Below, one piece after another: positions 53,596 through 64,000 of a stretch of 64,000 bases of DNA. Each line of letters starts with the position of its first letter. Within the stretch, counting starts at the first letter, position 1. The stretch is from an uncultured Bryobacterales bacterium (GTDB lineage Bacteria > Acidobacteriota > Terriglobia > Bryobacterales > UBA6623): NCBI GenBank assembly GCA_958295955.1, contig OY282420.1:524236-588235 (forward strand), given 5' to 3'. The notes beneath the pieces were generated by a model. The model did no database searches. It saw only the letters and a list, made by a program, of their open reading frames with translations, and had not been told where the DNA came from. The position numbers and the translations under genes were made by a program.

Positions 53596-55017
53596 ATGAC
53601 CGCCCGCATTCTCTTGACGGCGCTCGCCCTGTCGCTTCCGGCGGCCCAAGCCGCCGAACGCAAGCCCAACGTCCTTTTCATCGCCGTCGACGATCTCAAC
53701 GATTGGCTGGGCTGCCTCGGCGGGCATCCGCAGGCGAAAACGCCCAACATCGACGGCCTGGCCAAGCGCGGTGTGTTGTTTGCCAACGCGCACTGCGCCG
53801 CTCCGCTGTGCAACCCGTCGCGGACGGCGCTGCTGTTCGGGCGCCGGCCCACGACCACCGGAGTGACCGGCAACATGGACGACTGGCGGACGTTCGATTC
53901 GCTGCAAGGCGTCGATTCCCTGCCGCTCTATTTCCGCAAAAACGGCTACTACACGGCCGGCGGCGGCAAGATCTTTCACGCCAATCACGGAGGCTGGAAG
54001 GGCGCGCTGACCCACGCCGAGGGAGCGCCCTACGCCGGGCGGAGCGGCTTCGGGCAGCCCGAGGCATGGGACGAGCGCTTCCCCGCAAAAACCATCCAGT
54101 TGCCTATGGCGCCGGTTTTGATCGACACCCACCGCAACGGGATTAACCACCATTGGGACTGGGGGCCGATCGATTTCAAGGCGGATGTCACCGAAGACGG
54201 GCAAACCTCGCGCTGGGCGGTTCGCCAACTGCGGATTGAGCACGAGCAGCCCTTCTTCATCGCCGTCGGCATCTACCGGCCGCACGACCCTCAATATGCG
54301 CCGAGCGAGTTTTTCGACGAGCATCCGCTGGCCGCCGTCGAGTTGCCGACGATCGAGCCCGGCGACCTCGCCGACGTGCCCGATATCGCCAAGCGCTACA
54401 CCAAGTCGAAGAACAGCTACGAAGCGATGATCCGCAAGCACAACGCGCTGCAATCGGCGACCCGGGGGTATCTGGCGGCAGTGACGTTCGCCGATGCGAT
54501 GATCGGCCGCGTGCTGCGCGCGCTGGAAGCAAGCCCTTATGCGGACAACACGATCGTCGTGCTCTGGTCCGACCACGGCTACCACGTCGGCGAGAAAGAG
54601 AAGTACCACAAGAGCACGCTCTGGGACGAAGCCACGCGCGTTCCGCTGATCGTCGTTGCTCCCGGGGTTACGGCGCCCGGCGGCGCATCGCAGCGCCCGG
54701 TAAGCCTGATCGACATCTACCCCACGCTGGTCGAGTTGGCCGGCTTCCGCCCGCAAGCCGGGCTCGACGGCGAAAGTCTGGTTCCGCTGCTGCGCAATCC
54801 GGCGGCGCCCCGCTCGACTCCGGCGCTCACCACGCTCCAGGGCAAGCATCACGCCGTGCGCACCGAGCGCTGGCGCTACATCCGCTACGCGGACGGCAGC
54901 GAGGAACTCTACGACCACGCAACAGACCCCATGGAGTGGACCAATCTGGCGTCCGCAGCCGCCCACGCGGAAACGAAAAGGGCGCTGGCCGCGGAACTCG
55001 ACCGCCTGATCCGTTGA
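53596..55017 (+). CDS. Secreted type I sulfatase (iduronate-2-sulfatase-like)
   Basis: A 473-residue exported enzyme. KPNVLFIAVDDLNDWLGCLGGHPQAKTPNID is characteristic of iduronate-2-sulfatase-like proteins; the formylglycine motif is CNPSRTALLFG (Cys72 from this start). VLWSDHGYHVGEKEKYHKSTLWDEATRVP is the C-terminal metal and substrate region typical of that group. The start at 53596 is preferred because TACAAT at 53581-53586 lies 9 bp before it; the in-frame ATG at 53590 is the alternative. Specificity for uronate 2-sulfates is only inferred from similarity. Confidence 0.92.
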   Translation: MTARILLTALALSLPAAQAAERKPNVLFIAVDDLNDWLGCLGGHPQAKTPNIDGLAKRGVLFANAHCAAPLCNPSRTALLFGRRPTTTGVTGNMDDWRTFDSLQGVDSLPLYFRKNGYYTAGGGKIFHANHGGWKGALTHAEGAPYAGRSGFGQPEAWDERFPAKTIQLPMAPVLIDTHRNGINHHWDWGPIDFKADVTEDGQTSRWAVRQLRIEHEQPFFIAVGIYRPHDPQYAPSEFFDEHPLAAVELPTIEPGDLADVPDIAKRYTKSKNSYEAMIRKHNALQSATRGYLAAVTFADAMIGRVLRALEASPYADNTIVVLWSDHGYHVGEKEKYHKSTLWDEATRVPLIVVAPGVTAPGGASQRPVSLIDIYPTLVELAGFRPQAGLDGESLVPLLRNPAAPRSTPALTTLQGKHHAVRTERWRYIRYADGSEELYDHATDPMEWTNLASAAAHAETKRALAAELDRLIR

Positions 55018-55019
55018 AG

Positions 55020-57299
<2,280 letters not shown>

Positions 57300-57414
57300 G
57301 TTTTCTAGTTTTGCACTGCCGGGGCGGCAAGCGAAATGCCGCGGTAACGCGGCGGTCTCCCGCGGCCGCTCCGAACCCTTTAAGCTATTCACCGGCCGCG
57401 CAGCGGCTCTTGCT

Positions 57415-58785
57415 TCAGGCGATGATGTCGTGAAGCACTTTGCCGTGTACGTCCGTCAGGCGGAAGTCGCGGCCGGCGTGGCGGTAGGTCAATTTCTCGT
57501 GATCGAGGCCCAGTTGATTGAGGATCGTAGCCTGGTAGTCATGCACCGACACGACGTTCTCGGCCGCCCGATCGCCGATCTCGTCGCTGGCGCCGTAAAC
57601 CACGCCCCCGGCGATGCCCCCGCCCGCGAGCCATGAACTGTAAACTTTGGCGTGGTGCCCGCGCCCTTCGACGTTCGGCGCCGGGCAGAACGGCGTGCGG
57701 CCGAACTCCGTAGTCCAGGCGACGATCGTGTCCTCGAGCATGCCGCGCGACTTGAGATCTTTGAGCAGAGCGGCGATAGGCCGATCGACATTGCGGGCCA
57801 GCTTGTTGTAGTTGGCCATTTTGGCGTGCGTATCCCAGTTTTTCTCCAGCGACGCGCCGCCGTCGATGAGCTCGATGAAGCGCACGCCGCGCTCGGCCAG
57901 TCGGCGCGCGACGATGCACTGCCAGGCGAAGCCTTCGGCGTTGCCGCGCTCGAGGCCGTACAGCTTCAGCGTCGCGTCGGTCTCGCCGGACAAGTCGAAC
58001 GCCTCCGGAGCCGCGGCCTGCATGCCGAACGCCGTTTCAAACGACTTGATGCGCGCGGTGAGGTTGGAGTCGAGCTCGCGCCCCTTCAGGTGCTGCCGAT
58101 TGAAATAGTCGAGCATGTCGAGCTCGGTTCTCTGCGCCTCGGCGGACGACGCGCGGCGATGCATGTTGGCGATGGGCTCTTCGCCGGGGACGATGCGCGT
58201 GCCCTGGTGCAGCACGGGCAGGAAGTCCGAGCCCCATACCTGGCCGCCGGCGTAGGGAATTTCCGGGGCGATCACCATAAACGACGGCAGGTTGCGATTC
58301 TCCGTGCCGAGCCCGTAGCTGACCCACGAGCCGATGCTCGGTCGGTTGAACGTGGCCGAGCCCGTGTGGATGCCGATGGTTGCGCCGAAATGATCGCCGT
58401 TGATGTTTTTCATCGAGCGGATGACGGCGATGTCATCGATGACGCCGCCGATGTGTGGAAACAGATCGCTGACTTCGATCCCGCTGCGGCCGTAGCGCCG
58501 GAACTCCCAGTCCGCCCCCTTGTACACCGATTTTTTGCCGTGAGGCTCGTTGTGATGCTCGCGCAGAAACGGCTTGGGGTCGAAGGTGTCCACGTGCGAG
58601 ACGCCGCCCGTCATGAACAGGAAAATGACGCGCTTGGCCTTCGGCGCGAAGTGCGGTTGCCGCCGCGCCGGCGAGGCGCCGGCCGACTCTGCCATCATGT
58701 CCGATAGCAGGCCGGGCAGCAGCATGCCGCCGCCTGCGAGCGAGCGGATCATCCGGCGTCTGGTGGGGTTCCATCGACGTTCCAT
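57415..58785 (-). CDS. DUF1501 family protein with twin-arginine signal
   Basis: A 456-residue DUF1501 protein. [20 protein letters not shown] is a Tat signal, and [27 protein letters not shown] is the family's alkaline-phosphatase-like first metal strand. [28 protein letters not shown] and [20 protein letters not shown] supply the later residues. In Planctomycetes and Acidobacteria such genes usually sit beside a DUF1549/DUF1553 cytochrome gene, which is absent here. TATAAG (plus-strand CTTATA 58794-58799) lies 8 bp before the ATG. The role, probably hydrolytic on exported glycans, is not established. Confidence 0.9.
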   Translation of the reverse strand: MERRWNPTRRRMIRSLAGGGMLLPGLLSDMMAESAGASPARRQPHFAPKAKRVIFLFMTGGVSHVDTFDPKPFLREHHNEPHGKKSVYKGADWEFRRYGRSGIEVSDLFPHIGGVIDDIAVIRSMKNINGDHFGATIGIHTGSATFNRPSIGSWVSYGLGTENRNLPSFMVIAPEIPYAGGQVWGSDFLPVLHQGTRIVPGEEPIANMHRRASSAEAQRTELDMLDYFNRQHLKGRELDSNLTARIKSFETAFGMQAAAPEAFDLSGETDATLKLYGLERGNAEGFAWQCIVARRLAERGVRFIELIDGGASLEKNWDTHAKMANYNKLARNVDRPIAALLKDLKSRGMLEDTIVAWTTEFGRTPFCPAPNVEGRGHHAKVYSSWLAGGGIAGGVVYGASDEIGDRAAENVVSVHDYQATILNQLGLDHEKLTYRHAGRDFRLTDVHGKVLHDIIA

Positions 58786-58818
58786 GGCGTTTACTTATAT
58801 TACTCCGCGGAGAGCTTC

Positions 58819-59502
58819 ATGCGGCGCTACGACTTCGTTTTTCTCATCCTCTCCGGTATTTTTCTGGCGAGTCTGGTCATCGCCAACTCGCTGGTGTTCA
58901 AGTTCTTCGATGTCGCCTTGCCGTTCGTCGGCGTCGTGACTCTGAGCGTGGGCGTGATTCCCTACCCGGTGACGTTTTTGTGTACCGACCTGATCAGCGA
59001 GCTTTACGGAAAAAAACGGGCGGACGCAGTGGTCGTAACCGGGCTGCTGGTGAGCGCCTACCTGCTGTTGGTCCTGCAAATCGGCCGCGCCGCGCCGGTG
59101 TCGCATTTGCAGGACGCAGCGGCGGTGCAGGGGCACTACGAGGCGGTATTCGGTCAGACCGCCCGGGCCGTTTTCGCCAGCATGGCCGCCTATCTGCTCG
59201 CCCAGTTTCTCGACGTTCGCCTCTACCATTTCTGGCGGCGGCTGACCAACGGAAAACATCTGTGGCTGCGCAATAACGGCTCGACGATGCTCAGCCAACT
59301 GGTCGATACCGTCGCCGTCGTGACGATTCTCTTCTACGGCGTATGGACGAGGGAACAGATCGCCGCCGTCATCGCCTCGGGTTACGCATACAAGCTGCTG
59401 GTCGCGCTGCTCGACACGCCGTTGATGTACCTGGCCTCCCGCCGGCTGCGCGATATCGAAGACGAATCGCGGGCGCAAGGCTTGATTCACGAAACGGCTT
59501 GA
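58819..59502 (+). CDS. yhhQ: Queuosine-precursor transporter (YhhQ/QPTR family)
   Basis: A 227-residue membrane protein with about six helices. SGIFLASLVIANSLVFKFFDV, YPVTFLCTDLISELYGKKRADAVV and RNNGSTMLSQLVDTVAVVTILFYGVW are signature segments of the VUT/YhhQ family, which imports queuine precursors (preQ0/preQ1) for tRNA modification. GGAGAG lies upstream of the ATG. It is divergent from the DUF1501 gene. No preQ1 riboswitch was recognised in the short 33-bp gap. Confidence 0.9.
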   Translation: MRRYDFVFLILSGIFLASLVIANSLVFKFFDVALPFVGVVTLSVGVIPYPVTFLCTDLISELYGKKRADAVVVTGLLVSAYLLLVLQIGRAAPVSHLQDAAAVQGHYEAVFGQTARAVFASMAAYLLAQFLDVRLYHFWRRLTNGKHLWLRNNGSTMLSQLVDTVAVVTILFYGVWTREQIAAVIASGYAYKLLVALLDTPLMYLASRRLRDIEDESRAQGLIHETA

Positions 59503-59554
59503 CTGCGCGGGCGCGGCGTCTTCGCTCTTCACCGGCCGCGCAAGCGGTCCGCCG

Positions 59555-59860
59555 TCAAGCTTGTCGCAAGACTTTCAGTTGGACGGCCGTGACCAGCCCC
59601 TTGGTCGCCTCGCGGAGGGCGGCCATGTGCGGCGCCCGCGCATGCGCTTGCAGCGCTTCCATGCTCTCCCAGCGCTCGATGACGGTCACGGCGCGCGGAT
59701 CTTTCGCCTGCCGCTTCCAGCCCGTATCGCAATCGACGGTCGGGTAGTAGTGGATGCAGCCCTTTTCGGCGAGTACGTTGGGCAGATTCGCCTTGAATTT
59801 TTCGAGATACTCTTCGAGCGCGTCCTCGCGGACGGTCACGGTTGCGACGACATCGATCAC
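59555..59860 (-). CDS. ABM-domain (YgiN-like) quinol monooxygenase family protein
   Basis: A 101-residue single-domain protein (VIDVVATVTVREDALEEYLEKFKANLPNVLAEKGCIHYYP, then VIERWESMEALQAHARAPHM) of the antibiotic-biosynthesis-monooxygenase fold. Dimeric members oxidise quinols or act as small redox helpers. The GTG at 59860 is chosen because GCAGGAGG lies directly upstream; a TTG at 59878 with TACAAT 6 bp before it is the alternative. It lies downstream of the DegT aminotransferase on the same strand. Confidence 0.78.
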   Translation of the reverse strand: MIDVVATVTVREDALEEYLEKFKANLPNVLAEKGCIHYYPTVDCDTGWKRQAKDPRAVTVIERWESMEALQAHARAPHMAALREATKGLVTAVQLKVLRQA

Positions 59861-59911
59861 GGGGCCTCCTGCAGGCAATCGACCATTGTAAACCGGCGGG
59901 CCCGAGCGGCG

Positions 59912-61135
59912 TCAGCCGGCTTTGGGCGCCGGGCCGTTCACGCGCGGTTTCTTGAATTTCGGCTTCACCGCCTTGTGGATTTTCCAAACGGCGCGGGCGA
60001 TGTCCGCGGCGTCGTCCTCGCTTCCCATGAAGAGGTTCATCGGCAGCCAGAACGAATCCCGCGACGACTGCTCGGCGATGGGGCATGAGGCGGCGCGGTG
60101 CGCATGGTCTTGGAACAAGGGGTTGCGGTAGAGCGGATGCGGGTAGAAAGGACGTATGGGGATGCCTTCGGCCTGCATCGCCTCGACGAATGCGCCGCGG
60201 TCGATGCCGAAGGAATCTGCGACGATGCGCCCCGGACGGACGTAAAGCGTTTGCGCCGAAACCCCGGCCGGCGCTTCTTGCAGATAAAGCCCTTCGATGC
60301 CGGCGAGCTCTTGTTCGAGCGCGGCGTTGTTCCGTTCCCTGAGCCGGATTTCAATCGGCAGGCGCTCGAGTTGCTTGCCTAGCATTGCCGCCTGCATCGC
60401 CGTCAAGCGCAGGTTCGTCCCCAACTCGAAATGCTCGAACCAGCCGCGGCCGGGCCGGCGTCCGGCATTGGCGATCGAGCGGGCTTTCGCCGCCAGGTCT
60501 TCGTCGCTGGTGATGACCATGCCGCCTTCGCCCGCGGTCATGGCTTTCGAGTTCTGGAAGCTGAACATGCCGGCGAGGCCGAAGCTGCCCGCGCGCTTGC
60601 CGTGCCACTCGGCGCCGTGGGCGTGGGCGGCGTCTTCGATCAGCAGGAAACCGTGCCGGGCGGCGAGGTCGCCGAGCCGGTCCATGTCCGCCGGAACCCC
60701 GCCGAAGTGGACGACGATCACGGCGGCCGTCTTTTCGCTTACGGCCTCGGCGACGCGCTCGGGGTCGATGTTGTACGTCGCTGCTTCGATATCCGCAAAG
60801 ACGGGGACCGCGCCGATGCGCGATACCGCCGCGGCAGTGGCGATGAAGCTGTGGGCGGGCACGACGACCTCGTCGCCGGGGCCGATGCCGGCCGCCAACA
60901 GCGCCAACTCCAGGGCCAGGCTGCCGTTGGCCGCGCCGATGCCGTAGGCGGCGTCGTGGACCTGCGCGAACAATGCCTCGAACTGCGCAACGGTTGCGCC
61001 CGCCCCTCCCCAGTCGGAGCCTTCGAGCACGGCGGCGACGGCCTCGAGATCGCCGCTGCCGAGCCGCGGCCACGCCGGATAAGGGGCGCTGCGAACAGGG
61101 CTGCCTCCGTGCAGGGCGAGCTTTTCGCCGGCCAT
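59912..61135 (-). CDS. DegT/DnrJ/EryC1/StrS-family sugar aminotransferase
   Basis: A 407-residue PLP enzyme. DAAHAHGAEW contains Asp168, which pairs with the pyridine nitrogen, and FSFQNSKAMTAGEGG carries the Schiff-base Lys197. ANGSLALELALLAAGIGPGDEVVVPAHSF is the phosphate-binding and substrate region. It transfers an amino group from glutamate to a nucleotide-linked keto sugar for surface glycans or secondary metabolites. TACACT (plus-strand AGTGTA 61143-61148) lies 7 bp before the ATG. The GT2 glycosyltransferase upstream on the same strand fits an envelope role. Confidence 0.92.
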   Translation of the reverse strand: MAGEKLALHGGSPVRSAPYPAWPRLGSGDLEAVAAVLEGSDWGGAGATVAQFEALFAQVHDAAYGIGAANGSLALELALLAAGIGPGDEVVVPAHSFIATAAAVSRIGAVPVFADIEAATYNIDPERVAEAVSEKTAAVIVVHFGGVPADMDRLGDLAARHGFLLIEDAAHAHGAEWHGKRAGSFGLAGMFSFQNSKAMTAGEGGMVITSDEDLAAKARSIANAGRRPGRGWFEHFELGTNLRLTAMQAAMLGKQLERLPIEIRLRERNNAALEQELAGIEGLYLQEAPAGVSAQTLYVRPGRIVADSFGIDRGAFVEAMQAEGIPIRPFYPHPLYRNPLFQDHAHRAASCPIAEQSSRDSFWLPMNLFMGSEDDAADIARAVWKIHKAVKPKFKKPRVNGPAPKAG

Positions 61136-61211
61136 CTCACCCAGTGTAGCCGCCGTTCGATTCCGCGCCCGGTTTCAGCTTTGCCAGTAGCGCCCCCGCC
61201 ACCGTCATGCC

Positions 61212-61928
61212 TTACGAGGAAAAGGAAAACCGCGCGACGGCCCAGAGAATCTTCGCTCCTGCGGCCAAGCTGCCCCACAGAGTCCCGCTGATTTTGCTCT
61301 CGCCCGCCCGCCGGCGGCGGCAGGCGACGGGAACTTCGATCACGCGCAGACCGCGGCGCAGGGCCTTGATCTGCATTTCAATCGTCCAGCCGTAGTTGCG
61401 GTCGCGCATTTCCAGTTCGCGCAGCCGGTCGACCCGAATGGCGCGGAACGGCCCGAGATCGCTGTAGCGGTGGCCGCAAAGCAGCCGTAAGAGTAAGAGC
61501 GCCGCGAAGTTGCCGAGCCTCTGGTGAGCGCGCAAGGCGCCCGGCTCGCGGCCGCCCATCTCGCGGGAGCCCAATACCAGATCGGCGCGGCCTTCGCGGA
61601 TCGGGCGCAGCAGCCGCTCCGCGTCAGCGGGGGAGTCGCTGCCGTCCGCGTCCATGAACACGGCGACTTCGATGCCTTCCGGCAGTTCCCGAATCGCCCG
61701 CAGGCAGGCGTTGCCATACCCCCGCGCCGGTTCTCTGACGACCAGCGCGCCATGTACCCGGGCTACCGCCGCCGTGCGGTCGCGCGAACCGTTGTCGGCG
61801 ACGATCACGGCCGCGAACAACCCGTCCGGAACCTCCTCCAGAACCTGCCCGATGGCGCCCTCTTCGTTGAGTGCGGGAATGATGAGCGCCGCGTTCATCG
61901 CATACGGGGCCGCCGCCCTCACATCCAT
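61212..61928 (-). CDS. Family 2 glycosyltransferase (dolichol-phosphate-mannose-synthase-like)
   Basis: A 238-residue GT-A enzyme. ALIIPALNEEGAIGQVLEEVP opens the nucleotide-sugar fold, VADNGSRDRTAAVA and the metal motif VFMDADGSDS follow, and REPARGYGNACLRAI is typical of polyprenyl-phosphate glycosyltransferases. The YGWTIEMQIKALRRGLRVIEVPV segment near the end contains the acceptor-side residues. No C-terminal membrane helices are present. The start at 61928 is chosen after AAGGA; 61898 (MNAALIIP) is an alternative. The dispersed element copy B lies 53 bp upstream. Confidence 0.88.
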   Translation of the reverse strand: MDVRAAAPYAMNAALIIPALNEEGAIGQVLEEVPDGLFAAVIVADNGSRDRTAAVARVHGALVVREPARGYGNACLRAIRELPEGIEVAVFMDADGSDSPADAERLLRPIREGRADLVLGSREMGGREPGALRAHQRLGNFAALLLLRLLCGHRYSDLGPFRAIRVDRLRELEMRDRNYGWTIEMQIKALRRGLRVIEVPVACRRRRAGESKISGTLWGSLAAGAKILWAVARFSFSS

Positions 61929-61980
61929 TATCCTTGAGCCGCCGAATGTTGTCCCGCACCTTCGCCGCGTACCGTCCGCG

Positions 61981-62066
61981 GCGCATGCCACCCAATCCCA
62001 GTTAATCCCACCTAATCCCATTTACCGGCGACGGTCCCATAGCAGGCGGCCTCGCGCACTCGGGGT
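61981..62066. repeat. Dispersed intergenic element, copy B
   Basis: A near-identical partner of 3316-3420 in the same orientation. It opens with GCGCATGCCACCCAATCCCA, then three AATCCCAnnT units at 10-bp spacing, then one GGTCCCA block and AGCAGGCGGCCTCGCGC. It lies 53 bp upstream of the GT2 gene start and 54 bp after the ABC transporter stop. Compared with copy A it lacks one 28-bp duplication. Confidence 0.7.
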
Positions 62067-62119
62067 CAACGTATCGGGCCGCTGATTTTCGACGACGGCG
62101 GGCAGTCAAAGGCGCCCCG

Positions 62120-63970
62120 CTACGCCGGCCGGGTCGATTCGCTCAAATACTGCAGTTGGTGAAGGCGCGAATAAATCCCGCCTTTGGCCAGCAGTTCCCG
62201 GTGCGCGCCGATTTCCGCCACGCGCCCCTTGTGCATGACCAGAATCCGGTCGGCGCGGCCGATCGTCGAGAGCCGATGGGCGATCACGATCGACGTTCTG
62301 CCGCTCAGCAGCGTCTCCAGCGTTTTGCGGATTTCGTGCTCGGTCTCCGAATCGACGCTGGACGTGGCTTCGTCCAGGATCAAAAACGGCCTGCCATGAG
62401 CCAACGCGCGGGCGAAACCGACGAGTTGCTTGCGTCCCGCCGAGAGCGAGGCGCCCCGCTCCAACATGGGTTCGTCGTAGGCGGCGGGCAGCGATTGGAT
62501 GTATTGCGCCAAATGCGCGTTCTCGGCCGCCCGGCGAACGGCGGCGGCATCGACGTCGGGCGAGTTCATGCCGATGTTGCCGGCGATCGTCCCGGCGAAT
62601 AAATAGGGGTCTTGCAGGACAATGCCGAATTGCTTGCGCAGTTGCCGCACCGGCCAATCGCGAATGTCGCGCCCGCCGACGAGGATCGCCCCTTTCTGGA
62701 TTTCGTAGAAGCGCAGCAACAGACTCACGAGCGTCGTTTTGCCGGCGCCGGTGTGGCCGACAACCGCCAGCATTTCGTTCGGCTCGGCGGTGAAGCTAAC
62801 GGCTTCGAGCACCCAATCCTCGTTCCGGTAAGCGAACCACACATTGCGGAATTCCACTCGCAGGCCGTCGGCGGCGCCCGGCTCGCCTTGCGCGGTCTCG
62901 GCGGCCGCGGGCGGCGTGTCGAGCAACTGAAAAACGCGCTCGGCGCCGGCCATCGCCGCTTGCAGGATGTTGTATTTCTCGGCAAGATCCTGGATCGGAC
63001 GGAATACCCGCGCGCCGTACTGCATGAAGGCCACCACCGCGCCGAGCGTCAAACTGCCTTCGACTACCCCCTTGCCGCCGAAGAAAATCAACATGGCCAG
63101 TCCCGCGACGCCGATGAGCTCGATCGTCGGATAGAAAAGCGCGTGCGCGCGGATGGCCTTGTAGTTGGCCTGACGGTGCTCCTCGTTGACGGCGGCGAAC
63201 TCGTCGAGCGTTGCCTGCTCATGATTGAACAGTTGAATCTCTGAGATTCCGGTGAACGTTTCCTGCAGGAATGCGTTGATCTTGGCGACCGCGGCGCGCA
63301 TGGCGCGGAAGCCGGCCCGCGCATGTTTTCGAAAGAGAAAGCTCGCCAGCGCCGTCACGGGCGCGATCGACAGGAATACCAGCGTCAGCACCGGGCTGAG
63401 GTACAGCATCGCCCCGAAGGCGAACGCCAGCGTCAGAACGTCGCCGGCTATGGCCACGACCCCGGACGTGAAGAGCTCGTTCAGCACGTCCACGTCGGTA
63501 GTGATCCGGGTGACGATGCGGCCGATCGGTTGGCGGTCGAAATACGGAACGCCGAGGCATTGCAACTTGGCGAAGATTTCGCGCCGCAAGTCGCGCATCG
63601 TCCGCTGGCCGGTCAGGTTCATGACATGGATATGGAAATAGCGCGCCGCGAATCCTGCGAGCAGGATGGCCAGGTATAGAGCGGAAACGGCGATGAGGCC
63701 GTCGACGGGGTCTTCCGGCAGCAGGGGGTCGAGCGGGGAACGCTCTTCCGGCTTGGGTTGCAGGTAGCGGTCGACGGCGACCTTGGTCAGATACGGGCCG
63801 GTCACGCCGAGCAACGAATGCATCACCAGCAGCGCGAGCGAAAGGCCGACAAGGGTTCTGTACGGGCGCAGGTAAGCCGCCAGCCGGCGCATCAGCTTCG
63901 CGTCGTAAACCCGGGCCGGCGGGACTTCCGAGCGCGCGAATTCGCCGCCGATCGTGCGTTGCGGGCTCAA
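62120..63970 (-). CDS. ABC exporter half-transporter (fused membrane and ATPase domains)
   Basis: A 616-residue type I exporter half. Six membrane helices lie in the first ~330 residues (AAYLRPYRTLVGLSLALLVM onward, with VPYFDRQPIGRIVTRITTDVDVL as the coupling region). The ATPase follows: Walker A GHTGAGKTT, Q-loop VLQDPYLFAG, signature LSAGRKQL, Walker B FLILDEATSS and H-loop IVIAHRLS. The signature departs from LSGGQ (RK in place of QR). The start is a TTG at 63970 overlapping the stop of the upstream gene; MRRLAAYL is an alternative. It most likely forms a heterodimer with the upstream gene product, exporting lipid, drug or glycan. Confidence 0.9.
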   Translation of the reverse strand: MSPQRTIGGEFARSEVPPARVYDAKLMRRLAAYLRPYRTLVGLSLALLVMHSLLGVTGPYLTKVAVDRYLQPKPEERSPLDPLLPEDPVDGLIAVSALYLAILLAGFAARYFHIHVMNLTGQRTMRDLRREIFAKLQCLGVPYFDRQPIGRIVTRITTDVDVLNELFTSGVVAIAGDVLTLAFAFGAMLYLSPVLTLVFLSIAPVTALASFLFRKHARAGFRAMRAAVAKINAFLQETFTGISEIQLFNHEQATLDEFAAVNEEHRQANYKAIRAHALFYPTIELIGVAGLAMLIFFGGKGVVEGSLTLGAVVAFMQYGARVFRPIQDLAEKYNILQAAMAGAERVFQLLDTPPAAAETAQGEPGAADGLRVEFRNVWFAYRNEDWVLEAVSFTAEPNEMLAVVGHTGAGKTTLVSLLLRFYEIQKGAILVGGRDIRDWPVRQLRKQFGIVLQDPYLFAGTIAGNIGMNSPDVDAAAVRRAAENAHLAQYIQSLPAAYDEPMLERGASLSAGRKQLVGFARALAHGRPFLILDEATSSVDSETEHEIRKTLETLLSGRTSIVIAHRLSTIGRADRILVMHKGRVAEIGAHRELLAKGGIYSRLHQLQYLSESTRPA

Positions 63971-64000
63971 TTTTTCGCCAGCTCCTCTTCGATCAGTTGG
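63967..64000 (-). CDS. 3' end of an upstream gene, probably the partner ABC half-transporter
   Basis: The minus strand entering the window reads QLIEEELAKN and stops with TGA at 63969-63967, overlapping the TTG start of the exporter. A short charged tail such as this is common at the end of ABC half-transporters, and tandem paired halves are usual. Only about 10 residues are visible, so the assignment rests mainly on context. Confidence 0.45.
   Translation of the reverse strand, partial: QLIEEELAKN

Noticed and set aside
57388..59545. A shared 15-bp TTCACCGGCCGCGCA at about 57389 and 59529
   Set aside because: Short, GC-rich and without flanking similarity; too weak to call a dispersed element.

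Overview
The window is about 64 kb of GC-rich bacterial chromosome. The gene set points to an acidobacterium of the Bryobacter/Solibacter type: a large Oar-like TonB-dependent receptor with an N-terminal carboxypeptidase-regulatory domain beside a TPR lipoprotein, several secreted sulfatases, a DUF1501 protein, a DUF1080 protein, FG-GAP and DUF3604 proteins, a PQQ alcohol dehydrogenase and a Tat-exported Gfo/Idh/MocA oxidoreductase. Planctomycetes share some of these families, so the assignment is an inference. Most genes at the head of a transcription unit lack a Shine-Dalgarno sequence and instead have a -10-like hexamer only 6-11 bp before the start codon. This suggests widespread leaderless transcription, and I used it to choose several starts.

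Layout. 1-9176: a partial PhoD-like phosphatase, a metalloprotease-like protein, a LolA-like protein, a sulfatase, an Nramp-like transporter and a complete TRAP transporter (dctP-dctQ-dctM). 9368-16710: a Sel1-repeat protein overlapping an O-antigen ligase/polymerase, an FG-GAP lipoprotein, a DUF1080 protein and a large secreted DUF3604 protein. 16791-21936: a 5.1 kb segment bounded by an exact 26-bp direct repeat. It carries the TPR/TonB pair and a broken sulfatase start, and it abuts the 3' end of tRNA-Lys(CUU). 22076-29718: a dipeptidase, an oxidoreductase, a PQQ quinohaemoprotein, an amine/sarcosine oxidase, an SGNH hydrolase and a beta-propeller protein. 29857-33367: a three-gene operon of HemN/HemW-like radical SAM enzyme, flavin halogenase-like monooxygenase and FAH-family enzyme, possibly a small specialised-metabolite or cofactor-modifying pathway.

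33424-40600 is a complete type II-C CRISPR-Cas locus. It has a 36-repeat array (35 spacers), a terminator directly after the last repeat, cas2, cas1, a 1104-aa cas9, and a tracrRNA gene with a promoter, a 35-nt anti-repeat, a nexus hairpin, a second hairpin and an intrinsic terminator. The tracrRNA sequence fixes the crRNA strand as plus. Each repeat ends in an extended -10-like element, as known for Neisseria type II-C arrays. The degenerate repeats lie at the upstream end, so the array appears to be transcribed toward its acquisition end.

40685-52015 is a nitrate module. It contains a NirB-NirD fusion nitrite reductase, a fused DmsB-DmsC-like quinol-linked electron module, a cytoplasmic NasA-type nitrate reductase and a NarK transporter. 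These are followed on the same strand by a small b-type cytochrome-like membrane protein, an 11-haem cytochrome c and a Tll0287-like haem lipoprotein. The sequence predicts nitrate import, quinol-driven reduction to nitrite and NAD(P)H-driven reduction to ammonium. What the periplasmic cytochromes do is open.

52027-64000: two divergent sulfatases, a MaeB malic enzyme, a DUF1501 protein, a queuosine-precursor transporter, an ABM-domain protein and an envelope-glycan group (DegT aminotransferase, GT2 glycosyltransferase, paired ABC exporters). A short dispersed intergenic element occurs at 3316-3420 and again at 61981-62066, each time just upstream of a minus-strand gene.
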